Shown here: positions 20,111 to 28,225 of the stretch, piece after piece
Numbering within the stretch: position 1 is the first letter of the stretch
Layout of the letters: each line of letters begins with the position of its first letter
Source of the DNA: Kosakonia sp. SMBL-WEM22
GTDB lineage: Bacteria > Pseudomonadota > Gammaproteobacteria > Enterobacterales > Enterobacteriaceae
Assembly (NCBI RefSeq): GCF_014490785.1
Contig: NZ_CP051488.1
Location: forward strand, 992,001-1,056,000
Length of the DNA: 64,000 bases
Direction: 5' to 3'
Notes under the pieces: model-generated
The model's database searches: none
Told to the model about the DNA's origin: nothing
The model's input: only the letters and a program-made list of their open reading frames with translations
Position numbers and translations under genes: made by a program

Positions 20111-21583
20111 CTACTCCTTCACTACCGCGCGCTGGGCGATAAACCCGCTCTCCACGCCCGCACGCTCATGGCGCGCCAGCCAGCAGTAACAGCCCGAGCC
20201 GAGAAAGACGCCGATAAACCAGCTGAAGTTTGCCACTTCGTGAAGCGCCGGAATAAAGCTAATCACCAGGCCTACCATCACCGACGGCAGCAGCGCAGCA
20301 ATCGCTTTCGGGTTAAAACCGTTTTTGTACCAGTAACGCCCGCTTGGGGAGACGGTAAAGAGATCGTCGACAAACACTTTGCCGCGCTTAATCAGGTAGA
20401 AGTCCGCCAGCAGAATGCCGAACAGCGGGCCGATGCAAGCACCGAGCACATCCAGCGTGTAGTGGATCAGCTCCGGCGACTGGAACAGATTCCACGGCGT
20501 CAGTAGCACGGAGCCGACTGCCGCAATCATCCCTCCGGTACGGAAGCTGATCTTCTGCGGTGCGCAGTTGGAAAAATCAAACGCCGGCGAGACGAAGTTC
20601 GCGACAATATTAATGCCGATGGTCGCGGTGATCATGGTCAGCAGGCCAATCGCCATCGCCAAGTCGCTGCCGACGTGGCTGACGGTTTCAATCGGATCGG
20701 TGATCATTTTGCCAAACAGGGATTGCGTTCCCGAAACAATAACCACCGTCACAATCGAGAAGAGCAGGAAGTTAAAGGGCAGTCCCCAGCGGTTGCCGCG
20801 ACGAATATCCTGCATGCTTTTGCCGTAGCGGGAGAAGTCACCAAAGTTAAGCAGCGGGCCGGAGAAGTAGGAGACCACCAGCGCCGTGGCGGTGATCATC
20901 TGCCACGCCTGCTCGCCGGGAGTCAGCGTTTTGCTGGCAAGGGTAAAGGAGATGCCATCAAATCCGGTCTGGTAGAGGATCCAGCCCGCCAGCGCCATCA
21001 TCACCACATAGACCGCCGGTCCGGCAACATCAATAAAACGTTTGATCGCGTTCATACCATGCCAGAAGACCAGCGCCTGTAGCGCCCACATAATGCCGAA
21101 GCAGATCCAGCCCAGCGCCGACAGCCCCAGAAAGTGGCTGCTTGTCAGTGCGCCCAGCGAAGGCCAGAATTTGAGCGCCACCAGCATCAGGGCATTGGCG
21201 GCGAGATAGGTTTGAATACCGTACCAGGCGAAGGCGATAAGCCCGCGGATCACCGCCGGAATATTGGCACCGAAGACGCCAAATGCCTGACGGCAAATTA
21301 CCGCATAGGGTACGCCGGTCATCTGGCTCGGCTTCGCCACCAGGTTTGCACAGAGCTGCACAATACAGATCCCCACCAACAGGCAGAGCAGCACCTGCCA
21401 GCTGGCAAGCCCTAAGGCAAAGAAGCTGGCGGCAACCACATAGCCGCCCATGCTGTGCACATCGGACATCCAGAACGAAAAGATGTTGTACCAGGTCCAG
21501 TTCTGCTGGCGAGTCGGGGCAAGGTCCTCGTTGGTCAACCTTGGGCTATAACGAGCATCGTACTGCGGTTCAGGGTTTGGCAT
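20111..21583 (-). CDS. hpxC: NCS1-family permease, probable allantoin transporter HpxC
   Basis: Predicted inner-membrane symporter of the nucleobase:cation symporter-1 family. The 490 residues hold about twelve hydrophobic segments. The NCS1 start region is recognisable: RLTNEDLAPTRQQNWTWYNIFSFWMSDVHSMGGY (about residues 15-48). Divergence from the hpxS-hpxA-hpxB operon matches the Klebsiella hpx arrangement, where hpxC is the assumed allantoin permease. Substrate is inferred from context; hydantoin or a nucleobase are alternatives. Two palindromic GTATAC sites lie 81-113 bases upstream. Confidence 0.85.
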   Translation of the reverse strand: MPNPEPQYDARYSPRLTNEDLAPTRQQNWTWYNIFSFWMSDVHSMGGYVVAASFFALGLASWQVLLCLLVGICIVQLCANLVAKPSQMTGVPYAVICRQAFGVFGANIPAVIRGLIAFAWYGIQTYLAANALMLVALKFWPSLGALTSSHFLGLSALGWICFGIMWALQALVFWHGMNAIKRFIDVAGPAVYVVMMALAGWILYQTGFDGISFTLASKTLTPGEQAWQMITATALVVSYFSGPLLNFGDFSRYGKSMQDIRRGNRWGLPFNFLLFSIVTVVIVSGTQSLFGKMITDPIETVSHVGSDLAMAIGLLTMITATIGINIVANFVSPAFDFSNCAPQKISFRTGGMIAAVGSVLLTPWNLFQSPELIHYTLDVLGACIGPLFGILLADFYLIKRGKVFVDDLFTVSPSGRYWYKNGFNPKAIAALLPSVMVGLVISFIPALHEVANFSWFIGVFLGSGCYCWLARHERAGVESGFIAQRAVVKE

Positions 21584-21663
21584 GGAATCTGCTCCTTTAA
21601 ATAGCGATAGCGTTCATAGGTCTGCTATCGGCTATTGCATTAACCAGGCCAGGTTTGGATTTT

Positions 21664-21696
21664 TTGTATACAAGATGCATAAAAAACGTATACAAA
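21664..21696. promoter_or_regulatory. Putative HpxS operator (two GTATAC palindromes)
   Basis: A perfect palindrome TTGTATACAA (21664-21673) is followed by a second GTATAC core (21688-21693, in CGTATACAAA), centres 22 bases apart, i.e. two helical turns. They lie between divergent hpxC and hpxS. GntR/FadR-type regulators bind short palindromes of this kind; that HpxS is the ligand is inferred. Confidence 0.65.
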
Positions 21697-21729
21697 AAAG
21701 GCAATGCTGCGACACACAGGAATCAGGTT

Positions 21730-22449
21730 ATGAACCACTACACGGGGCTACAGGCACCTGCGGATCGGGAAGAGAGAGAGCATTTCATCTGGCAATCGCT
21801 GTTAACGGCCATTGTTGAGCACCAGTTGCCGCCGGGCAGTAAGCTGCCGGAAGAGGCGCTGGCGGAAGTATTTGGTGTCAGCCGCACCGGCATTCGTAAA
21901 GTGCTCACGCGCCTTGCAACGGTGCAAATGATCACCATCGCGCCCAGACGCGGTGCATTTGTCGCGAATCCTGGCATCGAGGAGTCAAAAGAGATCTTCG
22001 CCACACGCAAAATGATCGAGTGTGCCAACCTGCCTCAGGTGCTTGCGCATCTGCAACCGCCGCATCTGGCAGCGCTGGAGGCGACCATTGGCGAGGAGGA
22101 AGCGGCACACAAGCAGCATGATGGCGCAGCGGCCATTCGCCACTCGGCGGCTTTTCATATTCAACTGCAGGCGATATCGGGCAATGCGGTAGTGACCGAC
22201 ATTATCACCACCCTGACGCAGCGCTCCTCGCTGGTGATTGCCGCCTGGGGCGCGCCGTGGCAGCAGGGCTGCCGCTGTCACGATCACGATGCGTTAATCG
22301 AACTGTTACGTAACAAAGACCTGGCGGGCCTTGAGCACGCCATGGCGCACCACTTCGACCACATTGTTTCCAGCCTGCGCTTTGAGCGCAGCGGCGAAAC
22401 GCTGCCCGATTTTACCCGCCTGTTTGGCACCCGAGGAGAGCCGCAATGA
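21730..22449 (+). CDS. hpxS: GntR-family (FadR subfamily) regulator HpxS
   Basis: Regulator of the allantoin genes. The start at 21730 gives 239 residues (MNHYTGLQAPADREE), preceded by a CAGGAATCAGG ribosome-binding region. An earlier in-frame start would lie within the operator sites. The N-terminal winged helix (KLPEEALAEVFGVSRTGIRKVLTRL, about residues 39-63) is followed by a helical FCD ligand domain with metal-type residues (ATRKMIE, HSAAFHIQL, HDHDAL). First gene of hpxSAB and divergent from hpxC, with repeated TTGTATACAA-like sites as candidate targets. Confidence 0.87.
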   Translation: MNHYTGLQAPADREEREHFIWQSLLTAIVEHQLPPGSKLPEEALAEVFGVSRTGIRKVLTRLATVQMITIAPRRGAFVANPGIEESKEIFATRKMIECANLPQVLAHLQPPHLAALEATIGEEEAAHKQHDGAAAIRHSAAFHIQLQAISGNAVVTDIITTLTQRSSLVIAAWGAPWQQGCRCHDHDALIELLRNKDLAGLEHAMAHHFDHIVSSLRFERSGETLPDFTRLFGTRGEPQ

Positions 22450-23183
22450 GCGCATTTTGTATACAGGTAATCAACCCCAACACCAGCCCGGAGATGACCG
22501 AAACCATTGCCAGCGCCGCGCGCCGCATCGCCTCGCCGGGCACAACCATTCTCGCCAGCTGCCCGACACAGGGCGTGGAGTCAATTGAGGGGCATTTCGA
22601 CGAAGCGATTGCCGCCATTGGCGTGCTGGAGCAGGTCAAGCAGGGCAAAGCGCAGGGTGCGCAGGGGCATGTGATCGCCTGCTTTGGCGATCCGGGATTG
22701 CTGGCGGCGCGCGAGCTGGCGAGCGGCCCGGTTATTGGCATTGCCGAAGCGGCGATGCATATGGCGACGCTGGTGGCGACGCGCTTCTCGATTGTCACCA
22801 CGCTGCCGCGCACGGTGATCATCGCTCGCCATTTACTGCGCCAGTATGGCTTTGAACATCACTGCGCTGCGCTGCACGCCATCGATTTACCAGTGCTGGC
22901 TCTGGAAGATGGCACGGGTCTTGCTCAGCAAAAGGTACGCGAGCGTTGTATACAAGCCAAACGTGAGGATGGAAGCGGGGCGATTGTGCTGGGGTGCGGC
23001 GGTATGGCGAACCTTGCCAGTGAGCTGACGCAGGAGTTGGGCATCCCGGTGATCGACGGCGTAACGGCGGCGGTCAAAATGGTTGAATCCCTGCTCACCC
23101 TCGGTTTTGGCACCAGTAAATATGGCGATCTCGCGTATCCCAATAAAAAGCCGCTTTCAGGATGCTTCGATATGCTCAGTTGA
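22446..23183 (+). CDS. hpxA: Allantoin racemase HpxA (Asp/Glu/hydantoin racemase family)
   Basis: Expected to interconvert (R)- and (S)-allantoin so that both enter degradation. The 245-residue protein has two active-site cysteines placed as in the hydantoin racemase family: Cys in IACFGDPG (about residue 78) and Cys in LGCGGMA (about residue 181). It overlaps hpxS by four bases (ATGA) and precedes hpxB by 30 bases. The coding sequence contains two further TTGTATAC sites (see separate entries). Confidence 0.88.
   Translation: MSAFCIQVINPNTSPEMTETIASAARRIASPGTTILASCPTQGVESIEGHFDEAIAAIGVLEQVKQGKAQGAQGHVIACFGDPGLLAARELASGPVIGIAEAAMHMATLVATRFSIVTTLPRTVIIARHLLRQYGFEHHCAALHAIDLPVLALEDGTGLAQQKVRERCIQAKREDGSGAIVLGCGGMANLASELTQELGIPVIDGVTAAVKMVESLLTLGFGTSKYGDLAYPNKKPLSGCFDMLS
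22457..22466. promoter_or_regulatory. GTATAC site at the 5' end of hpxA
   Basis: TTGTATACAG, nine of ten bases matching the palindrome upstream of hpxS, starts 12 bases into hpxA. It could be an internal HpxS site or coincidence. Confidence 0.4.
22946..22955. promoter_or_regulatory. Perfect TTGTATACAA site inside hpxA
   Basis: An exact copy of the 10-base palindrome found upstream of hpxS, about 500 bases into hpxA. In DNA this GC-rich the match is unlikely by chance, but the codons it uses (TTG, TAT, ACA) could arise without selection for binding. Confidence 0.4.
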
Positions 23184-23213
23184 AGGCGGCCCCGGTTAAG
23201 AGGTCGAATCAGC

Positions 23214-24155
23214 ATGCAAGCAGCAACCGAGACTCCCTTCTGGCACTTTACTGCCGACTACCCGCGCGATATGACGGGCTACGCTGGCAAACCGCCGCAC
23301 GCACAGTGGCCGGGCGGCGCGCGCATCGCCGTGCAGTTTGTGCTTAATTTTGAAGAGGGCGGCGAGAACCATGTTCTGCACGGCGACAGCGGCTCGGAGC
23401 AGTTTCTCTCCGACATCATCGGCGCGGCCAGCTACCCGGCGCGTCATATGTCGATGGACTCCCTCTATGAGTACGGTTCGCGCGCCGGTTTCTGGCGCAT
23501 CCATCAGGAGTTTCAGCTGCGCGGCCTGCCGTTAACGGTGTTTGGTGTGGCGATGGCGCTGGCGCGCAACCCGGCAATCGTCGAGGCGATCAAGGCGGCG
23601 GATTATGACGTGGTGAGCCACGGCTGGCGCTGGATCCACTATCAGGATCTCGATATCCAGACCGAGCGCCAGCATATGCAGCAGGCGATTGAGATCCTGC
23701 AAACGCTGTTCGGCAAACGCCCGCTCGGCTGGTATACCGGGCGCGACAGCCCCAATACCCGCGCGCTGGTGGTGGAGCAGGGGGATTTTCTCTATGACAG
23801 CGACTACTACGGCGACGATCTCCCCTTCTGGACTACCGTCGGCGAGAAACCGCATCTGATTGTGCCCTACACGCTGGATGCCAACGACATGCGCTTTGCC
23901 ACCGCGCAGGGGTTCAACACCGCCGAGCAGTTTTATACCTATCTGAAAGATAGCTTCGATGTGCTCTATGCCGAGGGCGAAACGGCGCCGAAGATGATGT
24001 CGATCGGCATGCACTGCCGCCTGCTGGGGCGGCCGGGACGGTTTCGTGCCCTGCAGCGTTTTCTTGATTACGTGCAGAGCCACGACAAGGTGTGGATCTG
24101 CCGCCGCCAGGAGATCGCCGAGCACTGGCTGAAACATCACCCCTATAAAGCGTAA
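23214..24155 (+). CDS. hpxB: Allantoinase HpxB (PuuE type, polysaccharide deacetylase fold)
   Basis: Opens the allantoin ring to allantoate. The 313-residue protein belongs to the PuuE branch of the polysaccharide-deacetylase superfamily, unrelated to the metal-dependent AllB allantoinase of E. coli. Typical PuuE sequence includes NFEEGGENHVLHGD, VVSHGWRWI, TGRDSPNTRALV and the C-terminal SIGMHCRLLGRPGR. Last gene of hpxSAB. It converges on xni, with only 33 bases between. Confidence 0.9.
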   Translation: MQAATETPFWHFTADYPRDMTGYAGKPPHAQWPGGARIAVQFVLNFEEGGENHVLHGDSGSEQFLSDIIGAASYPARHMSMDSLYEYGSRAGFWRIHQEFQLRGLPLTVFGVAMALARNPAIVEAIKAADYDVVSHGWRWIHYQDLDIQTERQHMQQAIEILQTLFGKRPLGWYTGRDSPNTRALVVEQGDFLYDSDYYGDDLPFWTTVGEKPHLIVPYTLDANDMRFATAQGFNTAEQFYTYLKDSFDVLYAEGETAPKMMSIGMHCRLLGRPGRFRALQRFLDYVQSHDKVWICRRQEIAEHWLKHHPYKA

Positions 24156-24188
24156 CCGGCCTGCTGCCCGCCAGTGCGCGGGCGAAGG

Positions 24189-24941
24189 TTAGCGCGTCAG
24201 GCGCAGCTGCTGCAGGTTGCCATCAAGCTGTAAATCCGTTTGCAGACGCGCGACATCCCGGCAGATAAAGGCCATCTCGCGGTGCGCCTCCAGCTTCTGC
24301 CGCCACTTCTCAGGCACCTCGGCAAGGTTGTCATATAGCGCTTCCAGCGTCGGAAAGGTGCTGAGCAGCTGGGTGGCGCTTTTCGGCCCAATCCCGGCGA
24401 CGCCCGGCACTTTTGAACTGCTGATGCCCGCCAGCCCCCAGTAGTCCGGCAGTTGCTGCGGGGTGACGCCATACTCCTGGTCAATAAACGGCGCATCGAG
24501 CCAGCGTTTCTGGAAGTAGTCGCGGATGCGGATGGTGGGTGAGAGCAGCTGGCAGTAGCCTTTGTCCGTCGAGACAATCGTTGCCTCTTGCCCCGCCTGC
24601 GCCATTTTCACCGCCAGTGTGGCGGCGAGATCGTCGGCTTCATTGCCCGGCGTTGCCCAGCAGCGAATGCCGCGCTGCTCAAACGCCGCGCGCAGGGCGG
24701 GCATCTCCTGATGCAGCGGCTCCGGCATCGGTGGTCGGCCTGCTTTATAGTCCGGCAGCAGCTGGTGTCGCCAGCCCTGATTGCGCGCTTCATCATCGAA
24801 TACCGCCACCGCGTGTGTCGGCTGGCTATGCACAATCAGCTGCTCGAGCGCGTGCAGGCAGGTCTCCGCGCAGGGAGACCCCTGCACTGCGTGAATACGG
24901 CGAATCAGATTGAGTGCGTCGACAATAAGCAGATGAGCCAC
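24189..24941 (-). CDS. xni: Flap endonuclease Xni (ExoIX)
   Basis: FEN-type 5' flap endonuclease related to the 5' nuclease domain of DNA polymerase I. The 250-residue product has the family acidic residues in AVFDDEARNQG, NEADDLAATLA and STDKGYCQL, and the helix-hairpin-helix region SSKVPGVAGIGPKSATQLL. Length is like E. coli Xni (251). In E. coli the neighbour is sdaB, as here, but the other side is different. Confidence 0.93.
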   Translation of the reverse strand: MAHLLIVDALNLIRRIHAVQGSPCAETCLHALEQLIVHSQPTHAVAVFDDEARNQGWRHQLLPDYKAGRPPMPEPLHQEMPALRAAFEQRGIRCWATPGNEADDLAATLAVKMAQAGQEATIVSTDKGYCQLLSPTIRIRDYFQKRWLDAPFIDQEYGVTPQQLPDYWGLAGISSSKVPGVAGIGPKSATQLLSTFPTLEALYDNLAEVPEKWRQKLEAHREMAFICRDVARLQTDLQLDGNLQQLRLTR

Positions 24942-25018
24942 GGATACCCTCCTTGTAAGCGAGCGCTAAGGGTAACATTGCCCGCTTTTTGAGGCTATGA
25001 AACGGTGACTATTCAGGA

Positions 25019-25042
25019 AGATGCCTCGCAAAACGAGGCATC
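25019..25042 (-). terminator. Probable terminator after sdaB
   Basis: GATGCCTCG and CGAGGCATC form a nine-base stem with a six-base loop, just after the sdaB stop. The following U tract on the minus strand (TTCC) is short, so efficiency is uncertain. Confidence 0.55.
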
Positions 25043-25053
25043 TGTCAGGCAGG

Positions 25054-26421
25054 TTAATCGCAGGTAACGACCTTCATCGCCAGCCCACCGCGGGAGGTTT
25101 CGCGGTACTTGGCGTTCATATCTTTCCCGGTTTCGTACATCGTCTCGATTACTTTATCTAGGCAGACGCGCGGCTCGCTGGTGCGGCGCAGCGCCATACG
25201 CGCAGCGTTCACCGCTTTAACCGAGGCAATCGCGTTACGCTCAATGCAGGGCACCTGCACCTGGCCGGCGACGGGATCGCAGGTCAGACCGAGGTTGTGC
25301 TCCATACCGATTTCCGCCGCAATGCACACCTGCGCCGGGCTGGCACCAAGCAGCTCAGCCAGGCCAGCCGCCGCCATTGAGCAGGCGACGCCCACTTCGC
25401 CCTGGCAGCCCACTTCCGCGCCGGAGATAGAGGCGTTCATCTTATAGAGCGAGCCGATGGCGCTGGCGACCAGCAGATAGCGCGCCAGCGAGTTAGCGTT
25501 CACTTCGCGGATAAACTTGTCGTAATAGGCCAGCACCGCCGGGACAATGCCGCAGGCACCGTTGGTCGGTGCGGTCACTACGCGGCCACCGGCGGCGTTC
25601 TCTTCATTGACCGCCAGCGCGAACATATTGATCCAGTCGACAACTGCCATCGGATCGGTGGTGGTTTTATCACTGCTGACCAGCATGCGGCGCAGTGCAG
25701 CGGCACGACGCGGTACGCGCAGTCGGCCTGGCAGCACGCCTTCGGTGTTGATGCCGCGCTCAATGCCGCCGTGCATCACCTCCCAGACACGCGCCAGGTG
25801 CTGCTCCAGCTCCTCTTTACTGTGCAGCGCCAGCTCGTTTTTCATCATCAGGCCGGAGAGGGAAAGCCCGCTCTCCTGGCAGTGACGCTGTAAATCGGCT
25901 GCGTTTTTATAGGGGTAAGGCACCTCAACCGGCGCGCTGGTGGTCTGGCCGAAGTGCGCTTCGTCGACAATAAAGCCGCCGCCAATCGAGTAATAAGTCT
26001 GGCTGTAGAGCACCGTTTCGCCCGCCAGCGCGGTAATGCGCATGCCGTTCTCATGCAGCGAGAGGTTATCAGCATGGAAGTTCATGCAGCGATCGACCGG
26101 GAACTCCACTTCATGCTCGCCGTTCGCCAGCAGCAGGCGGCCATGCGTATTCACATCCTGAATAAAGGCCGGGATCGCATCAATATCGACGCTATCCGGC
26201 AGGTTGCCGGCCAGGCCCATAATAATGGCGATATCCGTATGGTGACCTTTGCCAGTCAGGGAGAGCGAGCCGTAAACATCGACCACCACGCAGGTGACAT
26301 CGCGCAGCAGGCCGCGGGCAATCAAATCGTCGGTGAACTGTTTGCCGGCTTTCATGGGGCCGACGGTGTGCGAGCTGGAGGGGCCGATACCGATCTTAAA
26401 AATATCGAATACGCTGATCAT
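25054..26421 (-). CDS. sdaB: L-serine deaminase 2
   Basis: Iron-sulfur L-serine dehydratase converting serine to pyruvate and ammonia. The 455-residue single-chain enzyme has the N-terminal beta domain (GIGPSSSHTVGPMKAG at residues 11-26) and the catalytic alpha domain with APTNGACGIVPAVLAYY. Cysteines that can bind the 4Fe-4S cluster are in SGAEVGCQGEVG, GLTCDPVAG and VQVPCIERNA. It follows sdaC by 57 bases on the same strand, forming the conserved serine uptake and breakdown operon. Confidence 0.95.
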   Translation of the reverse strand: MISVFDIFKIGIGPSSSHTVGPMKAGKQFTDDLIARGLLRDVTCVVVDVYGSLSLTGKGHHTDIAIIMGLAGNLPDSVDIDAIPAFIQDVNTHGRLLLANGEHEVEFPVDRCMNFHADNLSLHENGMRITALAGETVLYSQTYYSIGGGFIVDEAHFGQTTSAPVEVPYPYKNAADLQRHCQESGLSLSGLMMKNELALHSKEELEQHLARVWEVMHGGIERGINTEGVLPGRLRVPRRAAALRRMLVSSDKTTTDPMAVVDWINMFALAVNEENAAGGRVVTAPTNGACGIVPAVLAYYDKFIREVNANSLARYLLVASAIGSLYKMNASISGAEVGCQGEVGVACSMAAAGLAELLGASPAQVCIAAEIGMEHNLGLTCDPVAGQVQVPCIERNAIASVKAVNAARMALRRTSEPRVCLDKVIETMYETGKDMNAKYRETSRGGLAMKVVTCD

Positions 26422-26478
26422 AACGCGTTATCCATGACAAAGAGGGATCGCGCCGCCCGGCTGGACGGCGCGCAGAGA

Positions 26479-27768
26479 TTAGCTGAACAGGGAGTAGAAA
26501 ATCGCGGAGATAGCGATAAGACCCATAATCACAATGAAGACGTTGCTGATGTGGCCGCTGTATTTACGCATCGCCGGAACGCGGGCAATGGCGTACATCG
26601 GCATCAGGAACAGGATCATGGCGATAATCGGGCCGCCCAGCGTTTCGATCATGCCGAGGATGCTCGGGTTCCAGGTGGCAACCGCCCAGGTGGTCAGCAG
26701 CATGAAAAGCGCGGTAATGCGGTTCAGCTTGTTGATTTCAATGGTTTTACCTTTGCTACGCAGGGATTTAATCACCATACCGTTGAAACCTTCACGCGCG
26801 CCGAGATAGTGGCCGAGGAAGGATTTGGTGATAGCAATCATTGCGATGATCGGTGCCATCCAGGCGATGATCGGCGCATTAAAGTGGTTAGCCAGGTAGG
26901 AGAGAATCGAGATGTTCTGCTCTTTTGCCGAAGCCAGATCGGCCGGTGCCAGGCTCAACACGCAGCTGAAGACAAAGAACATCACCGTCAGCACCATCAT
27001 GATGTGAGCGAAGGCCAGAATGCGGGAGCATTTACGTTCTGCTTCTGCGCCGTACTCTTCACGTTTCGCCACGGCGAACGAAGAGATGATCGGTGAGTGG
27101 TTAAAGGAGAAGACCATGACCGGAATTGCCAGCCACAGGGTCATCCACAGGCCATTGCCGGTAGCAGACGCGCTGTTGAAGGAGAGCGTTTCCAGCACTG
27201 CGCCGTTCCACTGCGGGATCAGGTAGACCGCCAGCAGCATCAGGGCGATAACAAACGGGAAGACCAGAATGCTCATCGCTTTAACAATCATCTGCTCGCC
27301 GAAGCGCACGATGGTCATCATACCAACGATCAGAATCAGGGAGAGAATGGCGCGTGGCGGCGGCGTCATGCCCAGCTGGTGGGTCATAAAGCTGTCGACG
27401 GTATTGGTGATCGCCACGCTATAGACCAGCAGAATCGGGTAGATGGCGAAGAAGTAGAGCAGGGTAATCAGTTTACCCGCGCCGATACCAAAATGTTCTT
27501 CCACCACTTCGGTGATATCTTCCCCGGGATTTTTACCAGAGAGCACAAAGCGGGTCAGGCCACGGTGTGCGAAGTAGGTCATTGGGAAGGCAAGGATTGC
27601 CATGATGATCAGCGGAATCAGTCCGCCTACGCCAGCGTTGATGGGCAGGAACAGTACGCCAGCGCCAATCGCGGTACCGTAGAGGCCTAGCATCCACATG
27701 GTGTCGGTCTTACGCCATGCGCTCCGCGTTCCGGTTGAAGCCAGATTACTGGTTTGAGTCGTTTCCAT
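26479..27768 (-). CDS. sdaC: Serine:H+ symporter SdaC
   Basis: Inner-membrane serine transporter of the hydroxy/aromatic amino acid permease family. With the start METTQTSNLASTG the protein has 429 residues, exactly as in E. coli; an ATG eight codons earlier does not fit. About eleven hydrophobic segments are visible. First gene of sdaCB. A CRP-like site lies about 165 bases upstream, consistent with the catabolite control known in E. coli. Confidence 0.95.
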   Translation of the reverse strand: METTQTSNLASTGTRSAWRKTDTMWMLGLYGTAIGAGVLFLPINAGVGGLIPLIIMAILAFPMTYFAHRGLTRFVLSGKNPGEDITEVVEEHFGIGAGKLITLLYFFAIYPILLVYSVAITNTVDSFMTHQLGMTPPPRAILSLILIVGMMTIVRFGEQMIVKAMSILVFPFVIALMLLAVYLIPQWNGAVLETLSFNSASATGNGLWMTLWLAIPVMVFSFNHSPIISSFAVAKREEYGAEAERKCSRILAFAHIMMVLTVMFFVFSCVLSLAPADLASAKEQNISILSYLANHFNAPIIAWMAPIIAMIAITKSFLGHYLGAREGFNGMVIKSLRSKGKTIEINKLNRITALFMLLTTWAVATWNPSILGMIETLGGPIIAMILFLMPMYAIARVPAMRKYSGHISNVFIVIMGLIAISAIFYSLFS

Positions 27769-28190
27769 TGGTAAATCTCCTGGGAAAATCAAAAAGCTGC
27801 CATTTAGACAAATCGATTGCCATAGACGCCAGCGGTAATATTTTATCCGGTTGATCGCGGCTATTTTTATAATTTCTTACCGCAATTATTTGCGGCGGAA
27901 AGATACATGTATGTTATGACTCTATCAGTGATCAGGATCGCAATTGCAATAATCCACTTCTTAAGTGGGCATATTTAGACCATCTGTCTGCTTATCCAAA
28001 ATCATCTGAGATTTATGGGCGCGAAGGCTATCACCCGCCAGATATGCGATCAAACTCACAGCGGCGAAAGACGATAAAAGCGCTGTAGATCATCCCATTA
28101 GCAGTGATTTATCGACTTTTAAGCCAACTGAAGTGGATTATTACCTTGTGCAGGGTAGGGGCATTGCGACGCGAAACGCGTGAAGGTATA
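27769..28190. other. Intergenic region upstream of sdaC (no gene seen)
   Basis: About 420 A/T-rich bases between divergently oriented... neighbours on the same strand: ppnN ends at 28226 and sdaC starts at 27768, both on the minus strand. The sdaC side carries a CRP-like site and a plausible -10. I see no tRNA, no convincing small RNA and no open frame worth reporting in the rest. Confidence 0.6.
27927..27942 (-). promoter_or_regulatory. Candidate CRP site for sdaCB
   Basis: On the minus strand TGCGATCCTGATCACT matches TGTGA-N6-TCACA at eight of ten informative positions. A TATCTT -10 candidate (27904-27899) would put the site near -42, a class II arrangement. Confidence 0.5.
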
Positions 28191-28191
28191 A

Positions 28192-28210
28192 GGGCGGCTT
28201 ATGGCCGCCC
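28192..28210 (-). terminator. Hairpin after ppnN
   Basis: GGGCGGC and GCCGCCC pair around a short loop, 16 bases past the ppnN stop on the minus strand, followed by CTTATACCTT. Weak U tract; a plausible terminator. Confidence 0.5.
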
Positions 28211-28225
28211 GGTGAAAAGCGAGGA

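Noticed and set aside
24156..24188. GC-rich hairpin between hpxB and xni as a terminator
   Set aside because: GCCCGCC/GGGCGA pairing is short and has no T tract on either strand.
25954..27690. Two long plus-strand frames (380 and 197 codons) opposite sdaB and sdaC
   Set aside because: Antisense shadows with His/Gln/Asp-rich low-complexity sequence; the minus-strand genes are conserved and complete.
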